Assembly: GCA_015680685.1 (NCBI GenBank)
Contig: MNCI01025134.1
Location: 90,232 to 116,982, forward strand
Length of the DNA: 26,751 bases
DNA from: Gnetum montanum
Taxonomy: Eukaryota > Streptophyta > Gnetopsida > Gnetales > Gnetaceae
Direction: 5' to 3'
Below, in pieces: positions 9,962 to 18,864 of this stretch (its first letter is position 1; every line of letters begins with the position of its first letter). The notes under the pieces were generated by a model. It searched no databases, had not been told where the DNA came from, and saw nothing but the letters and a program-made list of their open reading frames with translations. The translations under genes and the position numbers were made by a program.

Positions 9962-10350
9962 TGTTCCCACACTCTCGCACACAATACTAATAAATTTTTA
10001 AGATAAAATGAAGAATAATGCAAAAATTAGCAAGACAAAAAATTACCTTAGAGAAATCTTCAAGGTGAAAGACCTTAGAGTTCTTAGACCATTAGTAGCA
10101 ACATAGCTTCAAAATTGAAGCATAAAGAGAATTAATGAATACAATGGAGGAGGATCATAGATGTGGATTGCAACTTATACATTGGTAGTTCATATTTCAA
10201 GTATGCTCCCTTAGAGCTCCTTATATATTGCTTAGGTTACAAAATTAAATCCAAAAATAAAGGAGATAAGGTAATTTATTTTTAGTACAAGCTTGATATA
10301 GGAGCAAAATTCAAAATATAGAAATAAGAATTAGATAAAAAAAAATAACA
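9962..10350 (-). repeat. 5' LTR of the copia element
   Basis: The LTR end (minus strand GGGAACA) is at 9962. A TATA-like box TATATAAGG lies on the minus strand at 10219-10227. The outer border is uncertain: I placed it near 10350, where the minus strand reads TGTTATT, but without a second LTR this is a guess. Confidence 0.45.
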
Positions 10351-10492
10351 TAACGATGCCAAGGAATATCGGCGGTGGAGAAAATCAAAGTAGATTTGCC
10401 TTTATCCACCTTATAGCTCTTGCCTTTCTGAATTTCATTCCTTGTGTATTAGAATACAAAGACAAACATAAAAGCTTGTAGCAAATTTGATT

Positions 10493-10620
10493 GTGTTATA
10501 GATGGAATATGATTTAGCATTACCTACATGCTTTTTTGGAGTGTTATAGATATAATATTATTTAGCCTTGGCAATAAAATTTCCTTGAGCATTATGTATA
10601 GAATATTATTTAACGTTAAT
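10493..10620. repeat. Imperfect triple repeat, about 45 bases
   Basis: Three diverged copies of a unit containing 'TGTTATAGAT-AATAT-ATTTAGC' followed by an AT-rich spacer start near 10493, 10540 and 10590. The copies differ by substitutions and small indels. No gene is visible in 10351-10620. Confidence 0.45.
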
Positions 10621-11185
10621 TATCTATCATTCATAGTTGGCCTGTCAGCCAAAATGATATGAAAACTAAAGCATGATAGAGGAAATGGTGGGAAGGTAGT
10701 GGTGTACTTTGTGATAGAAGAATCTTGTTAGGTTGAAAGGTAAGTTCTACAAAATTGCTATAAAACATATGATCCTTTATACTGTGAAATGTTGGAGTAT
10801 CAAAAAATTATCAAGAGTAATTCATGAATATGGTAGAAATGCATACACTATGATGAATGTTAGTTATGACTAAGAAAGATCAAATTAAAAACTCTCTTAT
10901 TAGGAGAAGTTTTTAGAGTACCTCCTATAGATAAAAAAATTAAGGAAAGCTATCTTAGATGGTTTGATTATGTGTTAAGAAGATTATATAATGATCTTGT
11001 AAGAAGAGATTGCTTTATTAATGTTAGGGGAAACTAATAAAGAGGTAGACCAAAACATACTTGGTTTACATGCATAGAGAAAGACATCTAAGATGTGGAT
11101 ATTAATACTTATTTGACATTTAATAGAAGCAAATAGTATACAAGAACTCATATTGAGATAAGGTTTGGATGATAATGATGATTTA
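10620..11185 (+). pseudogene. C-terminal part of an RTE-like LINE ORF
   Basis: The plus strand encodes the domain after reverse transcriptase of a widespread plant LINE type. Recognisable pieces in order are SGVLCDRRILL (10690), KLKGKFYKIAIKHMILYTVKCWSIKK (10735-10812), then after a frame change GEVFRVPPIDKKIKESYLRWFDYVLRR (10902-10986), VRRDC (11000) and RGRPKHTWF (11043-11070). It ends with a short TGA/GAT-rich tail (GGATGATAATGATGATT, about 11167-11183), typical of RTE 3' ends. Stops and frameshifts are frequent. It directly abuts the oppositely oriented RT fragment. Confidence 0.78.
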
Positions 11186-11189
11186 TACA

Positions 11190-11756
11190 AATGATTCCAA
11201 GTATTTGAATTGCTTACTTTATGTTAATTTTAATCTTCATATTGCTCTCTATTGTACTAAAGTTATACTAGATGTAATTTATTTTATTTCAACTAATCCT
11301 GGATATTTATGATTTTAAGTTTCTTCTCTAACTCTTTAATTTAATAGAAAAGTATTTCTTACATTGATTTGCTAATATAATATCATTTGAAAAATATATT
11401 TATTTAAATATCTCATCCATAATAATTACAAATAAATAAGGTATTAATGAAAACCTTGAGTGAAGGCCTACCTCATAAGAAAGTTAATAATTTCTTTATA
11501 GAGTATGAAACTCTAGTTGTGGCTCCATCATACATGCCAAGTAGCATTGATATATTTGATTAGGATATCTTTCATCTTTAAAGTTCACTAAATAATCTCT
11601 TAAGATGTTCTATTATAAGCATTTTCCAAATCAATGAAAATCATGTACAATTTTTTTGTTGTATAACTAAATTTCTTCATGATTTGTCTTAATAAGAAAA
11701 TGAGTTCCATAGTTAATCTTTCTAGCACAAAACCAAATCAATTCCAAATAATATTA
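11190..11756 (-). pseudogene. Reverse-transcriptase part of an RTE-like LINE, inverted relative to its C-terminal part
   Basis: Read leftward from 11756, the minus strand gives FGFVLERLTMELIFLLRQIMKKF, then MIFIDLENAYNRTS, MYDGATTRVS, a 'SLIPYLFVIIMDEI' block, FSNDIILAN at the catalytic box (one Asp now Asn) and finally QFKYLESF near 11200. This covers the palm and fingers of a LINE RT. The last block is normally followed within about 20 residues by the segment that starts the plus-strand fragment at 10620, so the two fragments are complementary parts of one protein. Many stops. Confidence 0.78.
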
Positions 11757-12963
11757 AGTGTTGTGGAAAAATAAATCTTTAATAAGCAAACCACAGTAAA
11801 AGTTTGTATGAATTATTTACACTAATCGTTATTTTCAATCGTTATACTCAAATTCTATATATCTATTAAACTTAGATTTTAATACTATTAATGTATTATA
11901 TATGACCTAATTTTTTGGATGGATCCATGTAGTCTAGATGTAATTAAATTTATTTTCAATTTCAATGTTTTTTAGAAAATGTGATAATTAGTAAGTTGTG
12001 ACATTTACTTTAACTATCATGAAGGCTAATTTAATACATGGCAATTACCTTATCACATATATAATCAACAATATTCTAATATCTATAATGTATTTTTTAA
12101 AACCCTTGATAACTGAATTTGAAGAAGGCAATATTGTGTTTGCCTTTTTTCACTCTCATTTTTTAGTTAAATTCTCTAGAAATCTTTCCCCCCTTTAAAT
12201 TATTGCATTTATCTTTTTGTATTTTTATTTCCCTAAATCTTGGTCTTTGAAATATGTCAAGTTCCATTTATCTACATTTTCATTCTCTACATCTCCAACT
12301 ATGCAACTATTCAGAATTTTTCCCCCTTATGTTTGGTTCTTATGGGTTTCTAAAATTACTATTTATAGAGTGAATAGTTCTTTGTTATACTTCCATTCTT
12401 GTCTCAATAGATAATTTAGCTAAAATTTTGCCCTCCTTAAGGTTTCTATACAAGAGAAAATTACTTGTAACTATGCTACCATACCTTACACTCTAGCCAC
12501 TCCTTCATTGTGGCTATGTTAAAATGGCTTCCATCTTCTTTTTTTCTCCACTTCTAACTAGCATGGCCTTTAGTATGTTAAAAATGTCCAAAGAAATTAT
12601 AATGTAATGGTTATAGATAATGCTCACATGCATTAGAAATTTTACCATAATATTATGGGTAATTTGTTTAATTAATAAGGATATTATTTGGAATCTAATT
12701 TAAAAAAAGGCTCATAATTTTGCCAAGTAACTTGTAGAAGGGTTGCTACATGAGTGAAAGCCTAACATTGTTAAATAAACTCAAACCCAAGTCTTCGAAG
12801 TTGAGAAATAAGTACATTACCATTACTCCAAATGATGATCCATATATGGAATCCAGTTCTTGAAATTTTAAATTATTATGAAGTAAAAGTAACCAATGAA
12901 ATTATAGCTGATGTGAACACTCTTTAGGATATCAATTAATAAGTTACTAATTAAAACTTAAAT
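11757..12963. other. AT-rich DNA without recognisable genes
   Basis: I checked both strands for further LINE sequence upstream of the RT fragment and found none that I could support. Two short open frames at 11998-12198 and 12217-12414 look like chance. Confidence 0.5.
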
Positions 12964-13110
12964 AAGGTATTAATTTAGTAGTAAAAGTTTTAGCATGAAA
13001 ACATCATATCATAAGGTATTAATTTAGTAGTAAAAGTTTTAGCATGAAAACATCATATCATAAGGTATTAATTTAGTAGTAAAAGTTTTAGCATGAAAAC
13101 ATCATATCAT
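12964..13110. repeat. Perfect 49-bp tandem triplication
   Basis: Three identical units occupy 12964-13012, 13013-13061 and 13062-13110, each beginning AAGGTATTAATTTAGTAG and ending CATCATATCAT. Zero differences across copies point to very recent expansion, or homogenisation, within otherwise old sequence. Confidence 0.97.
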
Positions 13111-13219
13111 ATATCTGATTCATATATATCAAATGGAATCTGTAAAAGGAATTCAGTTGAATTTAAAAGAAAATCTTTATTTTTTCTTTTTATAAAATGA
13201 AAAGAAAGGGTCTCTGTAA

Positions 13220-13870
13220 GTAAAAGTTCATTTGAGTTTCAATGAAAATGTTTTTGTTTTAAAGATAAAACGTACGGGCTAGCGAAAAGAATTCCGGCAC
13301 TCCTGTGTCCAAAATTTATTAGTGATAACAGAAAGCAAGGATGTGAAAAGAGTTGGAATGTTGAAACTGCTTTGTCCTGGACACGTAAGTGAAATGTTTT
13401 TGTCCTTTATTTAAATGATAAAAGAGAAATGGAACATGTCAACATGCTTAACATCTGTCTTCACTAAAAAGAGGCTCTGTACAAAAAATTTGGATTCTGA
13501 AACTGCTTTGTATTAGATCCAACAGGGTCTCAAGCAACCTATGCAAAAATGTTTTTTGTTTTCTGAGATAAAAGGAACATGAACATATCGAAATGTTTAA
13601 CAGGTTTTGAACAAGGAATTTTAAAACTGCTTTGTTTTAAACCTAACAAAAGTGAAAAAAATCAGTTTAGTTTCAAAAACAATGTTTTTTGTTATTTAAG
13701 ATATAAAAAAAACATTAAACATGTTAACCGCTTAATATCTTGACAGAAAAGTTACAGGCTTCATATCTTGACAGAAAAGTTACAGGCTTCATGTTTCTTT
13801 GTTTTTCAATAGAAAAAAGGACATATTGACACCCTGAGTATCTGTCTTTAACAGAAAAGGCCCGGGTTTT
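13220..13870. repeat. Diverged tandem array, unit about 110-150 bp
   Basis: A motif of the form AATGTTTTTTGTTTT followed by GATAAAA and then ACATGT-AAC recurs near 13246, 13394, 13544, 13680 and 13789. Between these, ACTGCTTTGT recurs at 13366, 13502 and 13626, and CTGTCTT-A-AAA occurs near 13457 and 13845. Copies are clearly related but much diverged, so the array is old. No transposon terminus was seen. Confidence 0.7.
13735..13790. repeat. Perfect 28-bp tandem duplication
   Basis: Two identical 28-base units at 13735-13762 and 13763-13790 (ATATCTTGACAGAAAAG...). It is nested in the older diverged array and is evidently a later slippage event. Confidence 0.95.
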
Positions 13871-14519
13871 TGTTTACTTATATTAAGCGCCAATGACCAA
13901 GGCAAGTCGATATTAAAGAACCTTAGTTTGTTATATGATTATTTTTATAATTAAAAAAAATACAATCATAAATTAATTTATAATAAACTATTTATTTTTT
14001 ACTCTTTATTATAGATTATAACGTGTTAATTAAAAGTATGAAGGAAGTCTCACGTTTCAGTTCGAACCTTGTCAGTTTTAGTTTATAAAATTGAACTCAA
14101 CTAGTGGTCAATGTGGTATGTAACCTTAGTTTAAGAAAATATGGTTAGCTACCTTAAATGTTTTTTAACCATCACAAGCTAGATAATTATTTGCAATTTC
14201 TGTGTATTATCTTCGATCATTTTTTGTTTGCTGATTTTATTATCAACTCTAATTAAGGCTACTTTCTTCAAAGTAAAATTAACTCAGTTACAACGCTCTC
14301 TTTTTAAACGCTTTTATTCAGTAGTCCTCCAAACATAAATTTTTTAAAACAATCAAATCTTTATTATCTATTATTTTAAATAGCATGTAAAACCCAAAAA
14401 TGTACAAAACTAGGGTAAGATTTCAGCATTTTCTTTCCAGATTACAGAGTATGCAAGTATGTCTCAATTTGTTTGGAATATCCAATTTTCTTATGTGAAA
14501 TCTCCTGTTACTGGTTAGA
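13871..14519. other. AT-rich DNA without recognisable genes
   Basis: Very AT-rich between about 13920 and 14040, with a loose inverted pair (TATGATTATTT and AATACAATCATA). No coding signal or RNA gene seen. If the CpG-rich block to the right is a gene start on the minus strand, this would lie in a downstream intron. Confidence 0.4.
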
Positions 14520-15770
14520 AAAGCATTGCACCCCGAATCTGTTACCATCCCAATGAAGCCATTACAGAAACCTGACGGTAATGAAATCATTCCGAGTATC
14601 AGTAATTACATAACCATGAATTTACCAACAACTGCAACCACTCGAAAAGAAAAAATCGTCGTTGTTTCAGACGTCCATGAAACATATTCAACGTTTCAAG
14701 GAGAAACTGAAACCAATCGTAACCTGCACCAGGAAACACATTACAACCCATTTCAGAACCTCATATCATGAATAGCCTCAGCAACGCACCAGATATTTTC
14801 AGGAGCGAATAACAGACAGACCCACAGGCTGCTTGGCAAATAACAGGCTTTTACGACCCTTAACAAAGGCAAAGCAAAGCAAATCGAATAAAAGCCATTA
14901 TTAAAAAAGGCGACTGATTACCTGAGAGAACGATGCATGTATAAGGCACGGAAACCCGTGACAAAAGAGCATGGCTACAAAGCATGTCAAAGTGTAAAAC
15001 CCAAAACTATCTTAGAAAACAAACGGCGATCAACAACAGCAAATCGGAGCTTCAAGCTTTAAGGTCCGTCGTCGATGAGTGAAAGAAGCCTTCTCAACTG
15101 GCTCTATAATAAGAGAGCCGGGAACAAGGGACAGAGGGGGATTTCAGTCACTGCATTATCGTCTACGCCAAAAATATACATTCATCTGTCACAGGTGCAG
15201 GTGCAGGTGATGATAATAGTCTAACGTGGCGGTGCTGGTGCAGCAGTGTATATCATGATGTGGCTTTGCAGCGCTGTCACGTTGGCTGGTTGTGCTTTAA
15301 AGTGGTGACATTGCAAAGTGCTTCGTACATTTGACGCTTTTTCTTCCCTCTGCAAAATAAGGCGGCCTTGTTACGGTATCTCACAGAATTTCAACAATTT
15401 CGGCTCCTCTACTCTGCTCAAAATGTGCAGCAAAACTATTATGAAAGTGATGATTAAATCTCAGCGGGTGCAAGTCACATTATTTCAATTTGGATCTAAC
15501 TTTGGTGGGATCCTTGGTATACATGTATATTGACATTGATGTAACGTTCTCTCAAATGTGGATTGGGAAAATCAAATCGGATCCAAGAAATTCACGTGTC
15601 CACAGTTTATCTTTAATTGTTCTAAGATGTTTGAGTTGGTTTTTTGTCGCGTTATTACATGCCAAAGATTTCCGAATCTGGCCAAATTTTGATGACGGGT
15701 TACCTGCAGGCATAGTTTGAAAAATCAGATCAAATCAGCAAACCTTTTATAAATTGAATCCGGAATCCGT
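14520..15770 (-). promoter_or_regulatory. CpG-retaining island, candidate promoter and 5' end of a host transcription unit
   Basis: G+C is visibly higher than in flanks and CpG is common: about 13 CpGs in 15000-15300, against almost none in GA. This argues against long-term methylation. On the minus strand there is a TATA-like TTATTATAG (about 15104-15112), a leader without obvious TE similarity and a donor/acceptor pair (see intron entry). Upstream, at 15593-15600, the plus strand reads CACGTGTC, a G-box/ABRE-like core; a GGTGCA repeat is at 15195-15210. The GGCTCT and AGAGCC arms around the TATA box form an inverted repeat at 15101-15120. I do not recognise the gene. A non-coding transcript or an old transposon end remain possible. 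Confidence 0.4.
14724..14921 (-). other. Candidate leader intron (198 bp)
   Basis: On the minus strand the donor is CTCAG/GTAATCAG at 14922/14921 and the acceptor TTTCCTGGTGCAG/GTTACG at 14724/14723. The first half is T-rich, as plant introns are. A short open frame follows from ATG 14685 (MFHGRLKQRRFF...), 28 codons before a stop, or 20 codons if the GTAAAT after it is used as a donor. No protein family was recognised, so this is a structural guess from splice signals only. Confidence 0.3.
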
Positions 15771-16470
15771 GTAAAAATCCGATAAAGATCTTCAATATTT
15801 AAAAAAAGAGCACTTATATGCACTCATGTTACTAACGGCATTTTCCATTTTTTTTCCTAAGAGCTCTGTTAGAGTGGAAAATCAAATATAGAAATTTTAT
15901 TTTTTGGCTATCATAAGAATTAGCAATATACAATATATTAAACTTAAAAATTTAATAAAAATATACCACTATTCATTGGATCAGATCCCATTTTGAGTCG
16001 GCTTCAATATTGCTTTGCAATTTAACACAGATAAGGGCAGATTTCTCAATCTAGAGTAGCGGATATGGGTGCATGTACAGTATTCACACTGATTGCTTTC
16101 TGCACAAATATTTCTATTTTCTAAAAAACATGTTAACGGTAATAAAAAAATGTTGTAATTGCAAACACAGATCTCTTTCTGAACTCACACTATTTAAACG
16201 CCAAATTGCAAATTCTTTTAATGCATTAAAAAAAAGTTCAGCCTTTGCGGCTAAAAAGATAAAAAGAAAAAAAAAGAAAAAAAAAAAAACAAATGCAGCA
16301 GTGTAATTCAACAAAATCACATATCTATATACATGATATATTGATATAACCCTCACTCTCCATGATGGCTGGAAATCTCCGATGAAAAGTCATATAATAA
16401 ATCAAGAAACACTTAATAAAGTTTATAATTTGACACAAACTTGAAATCTTCATTACAATGAAAGCTGTTA
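15771..16470. other. AT-rich DNA without recognisable genes
   Basis: Contains an A-rich low-complexity tract (16225-16290) that produces long Lys-rich and Phe-rich open frames on opposite strands; both are artefacts. If the primer site at 16471 is real, the right end of this stretch would be copia leader or gag start, but no gag is recognisable. Confidence 0.45.
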
Positions 16471-16990
16471 GCTCAGATACCATTGGATTGTAATATGGAT
16501 TGTGATGAAGTGATTGGCCTTATCCTCTCTTTTGATGGGAGAATTTGCTGCAATCCCATTATCCTGCCCATCGCTAGAAGTTTTTAAAGTGAGACGCTTG
16601 CCATTTGATGTGAAGGAGCCTTCTTGTTGCTAATCACATCAACAACTACTCAAGCAATCGTCTTTGGAATTTGCATAATAAAGAACAACGACGTTGTCTG
16701 GCCGGCACTACAACGTGGTCTGGCCTACACTACATTTGACCTTTCTTAGCAAGCGGTTTTAGAAAATCATGGTAAAAACCGATGAACAAACAATTGAAAA
16801 TGAAAGCAAAGGATATAAAAGATATAGGCATTTTTTACTACTCAAAAAGGCGTTTATTTGTTCCTTTAAATCTATATGATGAAGATACGCGTTCTCTTAA
16901 TGTAGTGGAAATGAGAACCCATTCCGCGAATACCTGAAAAATACGCAATCCAAAAGGTTTTTCAGTTCCTGCCAAAATATGAAACCATAT
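16471..16990 (-). repeat. Possible copia LTR remnant with primer site
   Basis: The plus strand at 16471-16482 reads GCTCAGATACCA, which differs by one base from the 3' end of plant initiator tRNA-Met, so a minus-strand copia primer site is likely. TG at 16484 would be the LTR end. A TATA-like ATATAAAAGATATA lies near 16813-16826 and could serve either strand. A pair of 22-base repeats is inside. The outer border and any coding partner were not found, so this is tentative. Confidence 0.4.
16692..16735. repeat. Two imperfect 22-bp tandem repeats
   Basis: Units 16692-16713 and 16714-16735 share CGT-GTCTGGCC--CACTACA with a few differences. They are CpG-containing and lie in the U3 part of the possible copia LTR. 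Confidence 0.7.
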
Positions 16991-17003
16991 CACTACTAGA
17001 AAT
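16991..17003. repeat. CACTA-like terminus, single end only
   Basis: CACTACTAGAAAT resembles the terminal inverted repeat of plant CACTA (En/Spm) transposons. No inverted partner was found in the window, so this may be a remnant or chance. Confidence 0.25.
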
Positions 17004-17207
17004 TATCATAAAAATACCTTGCCAAAGAAACCATAATGATATCATTATTCTAGTTAAACTAATTCATTTATCACAAATATTATATAAATTCATAAATAAT
17101 ACAAACTCGCCTCTTTTACAGATTTTGGGATTTTCTAAATAGCCTCATTCTATATGTTATTCTTAATCATTTCTCAATTGCCAAAGTCCATAAGTCCAAG
17201 TCTCAAA

Positions 17208-17415
17208 ACTACTAGATCATGTTAAAACCAATCAAAATGGATGGCATAGATATCACAAGTATAATGTTTGTGAAGTAACTTTTTCATTATTATAAGTACA
17301 ATGCGAATTTCACTACTGGATCATGTTAGAACCAATCAAAATGGATGGCATAGATGTCGCAAGTATAATGTTTGTGAATTACCTTTTTCATTATTATAAG
17401 TACAATGTGAATTTC
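17208..17415. repeat. 104-bp tandem duplication
   Basis: Units 17208-17311 and 17312-17415 align without gaps and differ at several positions, mostly transitions. Each begins ACTACT-GATCATGTTA and ends GAATTTC. No gene lies within. Confidence 0.92.
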
Positions 17416-17817
17416 ACTTGTAGCAGTTAGTTACCTATGTGAACTATTTAATTCAAAATCTATTGTAATTATTTTTACCTTACAAATTAATAATCATTTA
17501 ATATTTTTCATAAAACTAATATAATAAAGGATAGTTGTAATAACAAAAATAGGATGATGGTGGGAGTAGAAGTAAGAGAGGATGTAAACATTAGCATTGA
17601 TGAGGTACATTGATCCATCCCATAAAAATATGAACTTTCCTTGGATAACAACAATTCACATAATTCAAGAATACTACCCATTAGAAACAAGATTTAGGAA
17701 AGATTGTTCATTTTTCATACTATAGCTCATTCTATACCACCTAAGCACTATGGTGGCGTTATTCTCTACATTTTCCATCCAAAAGGGCTTTATGTAAAAA
17801 TGGTCTCTACTACACAT
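17416..17817. other. Intervening DNA without recognisable genes
   Basis: No coding, RNA or LTR signal recognised. The short minus-strand frame 17508-17690 looks like chance. Confidence 0.45.
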
Positions 17818-17908
17818 TGTTCACCTAACACACTATAAAATGTTAGGTAGACATGATCAAATCATGAAACTAAAACTCAAGATTTTATTAAGTAGGTTTA
17901 GTGATGAG

Positions 17909-17970
17909 TCACGATATTGGGTCTGTGATATCAAAGCCCGACAAGTGATATTGGACACCCAATATCGGAA
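17909..17970 (+). repeat. Decayed GATAT palindromes in the G2 U3
   Basis: Four imperfect sites (CACGATATTGG, GTGATATCAA, GTGATATTGG and CCAATATCGG) lie just upstream of the TATA box, at the place of the GCGATATCGC array in G1. The differences from the G1 unit are mostly CpG-to-TpG or CpA changes. Confidence 0.7.
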
Positions 17971-17982
17971 CCTGTCTCATTG

Positions 17983-17996
17983 CCTATAAATAAGAG
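17983..17996 (+). promoter_or_regulatory. TATA box of the G2 LTR
   Basis: CCTATAAATAAGAG, identical over 14 bases to the G1 site although the surrounding U3 has diverged. Confidence 0.75.
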
Positions 17997-18717
17997 ACCA
18001 AGGCACTTGGTTTTGGGAGTAGTTTTCTTAGTCCCGTACCTGAACTCTTGCAGTTTTCCCTTTCCAGAGTTAGAATTATTTTTGAGTGTCCACAGTAGGA
18101 GTCATAAAGTAAACAGATCCTTATTCAAGCATTGTGTCCCTAAGCATACCTTGTGTCCGGAAATAAAGACAAACTTTGTGATAAACCTTGCAACATTCAG
18201 AATAGTTTATTTATTGCATTTAATGTTATTTATAGTTATTTGATGCTTTCATTAGTTAATTGGTTATTTTTATTGATTTGTTAATTTTCAGTGAGCACAC
18301 TCAATTCGACCACTTTGAGCATATGTGGAACACTTGTTAACCTAGTAACGATTAGCGTTTGGTAATCTTAGTAGTGTTACACTGGTTCAAGATGTGTATG
18401 AAAAGTGGGAACGGATGCTGGTGTTAGGACTAGTTAGAGCCTAGTTGATTAGTTAAATTGAATTAGTTATTTAGTTATTTCATTTCTCCATTTTAAGCAC
18501 CAGGAACATAAAACATGAAAACCATAAAAATCACATACCTCAAGTTTACTTAACCATATAATTGTGCCATACAAGTAAGCTTGGGAAGACAACAATCACC
18601 TAACCCATCCTTATTCTGTGAAGGCACATAAGCACTTAGTCCTTAGAGTTCAACTAGATCGCACATGAATGCTCGTATTCACATGGTTGAGCATAGGGGT
18701 ACCTCGCCGCTCATCAT

Positions 18718-18734
18718 TGGTGCCGTTGCTGGGG
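18718..18734 (+). other. Primer binding site of G2, tRNA-Asp type
   Basis: TGGTGCCGTTGCTGGGG matches the complement of the tRNA-Asp 3' end at 15 of 17 bases. Both mismatches are C-to-T at former CpG sites relative to G1. Confidence 0.85.
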
Positions 18735-18864
18735 ACTATGTTGTTTGTGCGCTAATTAGAAATTAGAAATCTTCCCATCATTGAAACGAACCCTTAGGGT
18801 TAGTTATCTTAAAATTATTCGAAAAAGAGAAGAAAAAAAAGTATTCCATATTGAATAATCAATC

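Larger units (their letters stand above)
7656..10350 (-). mobile_element. Ty1/copia element, 3'-truncated, with 5' LTR, gag, protease and integrase
   Basis: Read on the minus strand, the order is LTR (about 10350-9962), primer site (9956-9944), gag (9894 to about 9150), protease relic, integrase and the start of the linker to reverse transcriptase. The order protease then integrase before RT is diagnostic of copia. RT, RNase H and the 3' LTR are missing, replaced abruptly by the GA 3' LTR at about 7655. A simple history is insertion into or beside GA followed by a deletion that removed the copia 3' half and most of the GA LTR. Confidence 0.82.
17818..18716 (+). repeat. 5' LTR of G2
   Basis: The end, CATCA at 18716, is fixed by the primer site two bases on and by similarity to G1 and GA. 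The start is uncertain: TGTT occurs at 17818 and at 17841, and both fit the distance from start to TATA box seen in G1. Shared blocks with G1 include TATA, CCAGAGTTAGAATT (18065) and GGGAAGACA (18582). Confidence 0.7.

Noticed and set aside
10620-11756. Classical twin-priming inversion of the LINE
   Set aside because: Twin priming places the inverted 5' part before the sense 3' part; here the order is the other way round.
13930-13980. Loose inverted repeat resembling a MITE
   Set aside because: Extremely AT-rich, no clean terminal repeats and no target-site duplication visible.
14526-14771. 81-residue plus-strand open frame
   Set aside because: No recognisable domain; it lies antisense to the candidate leader and intron, whose splice signals are on the other strand.
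16073-16356. Lys-rich plus-strand frame and Phe-rich minus-strand frame
   Set aside because: Both come from one A-rich low-complexity tract; no family motif.
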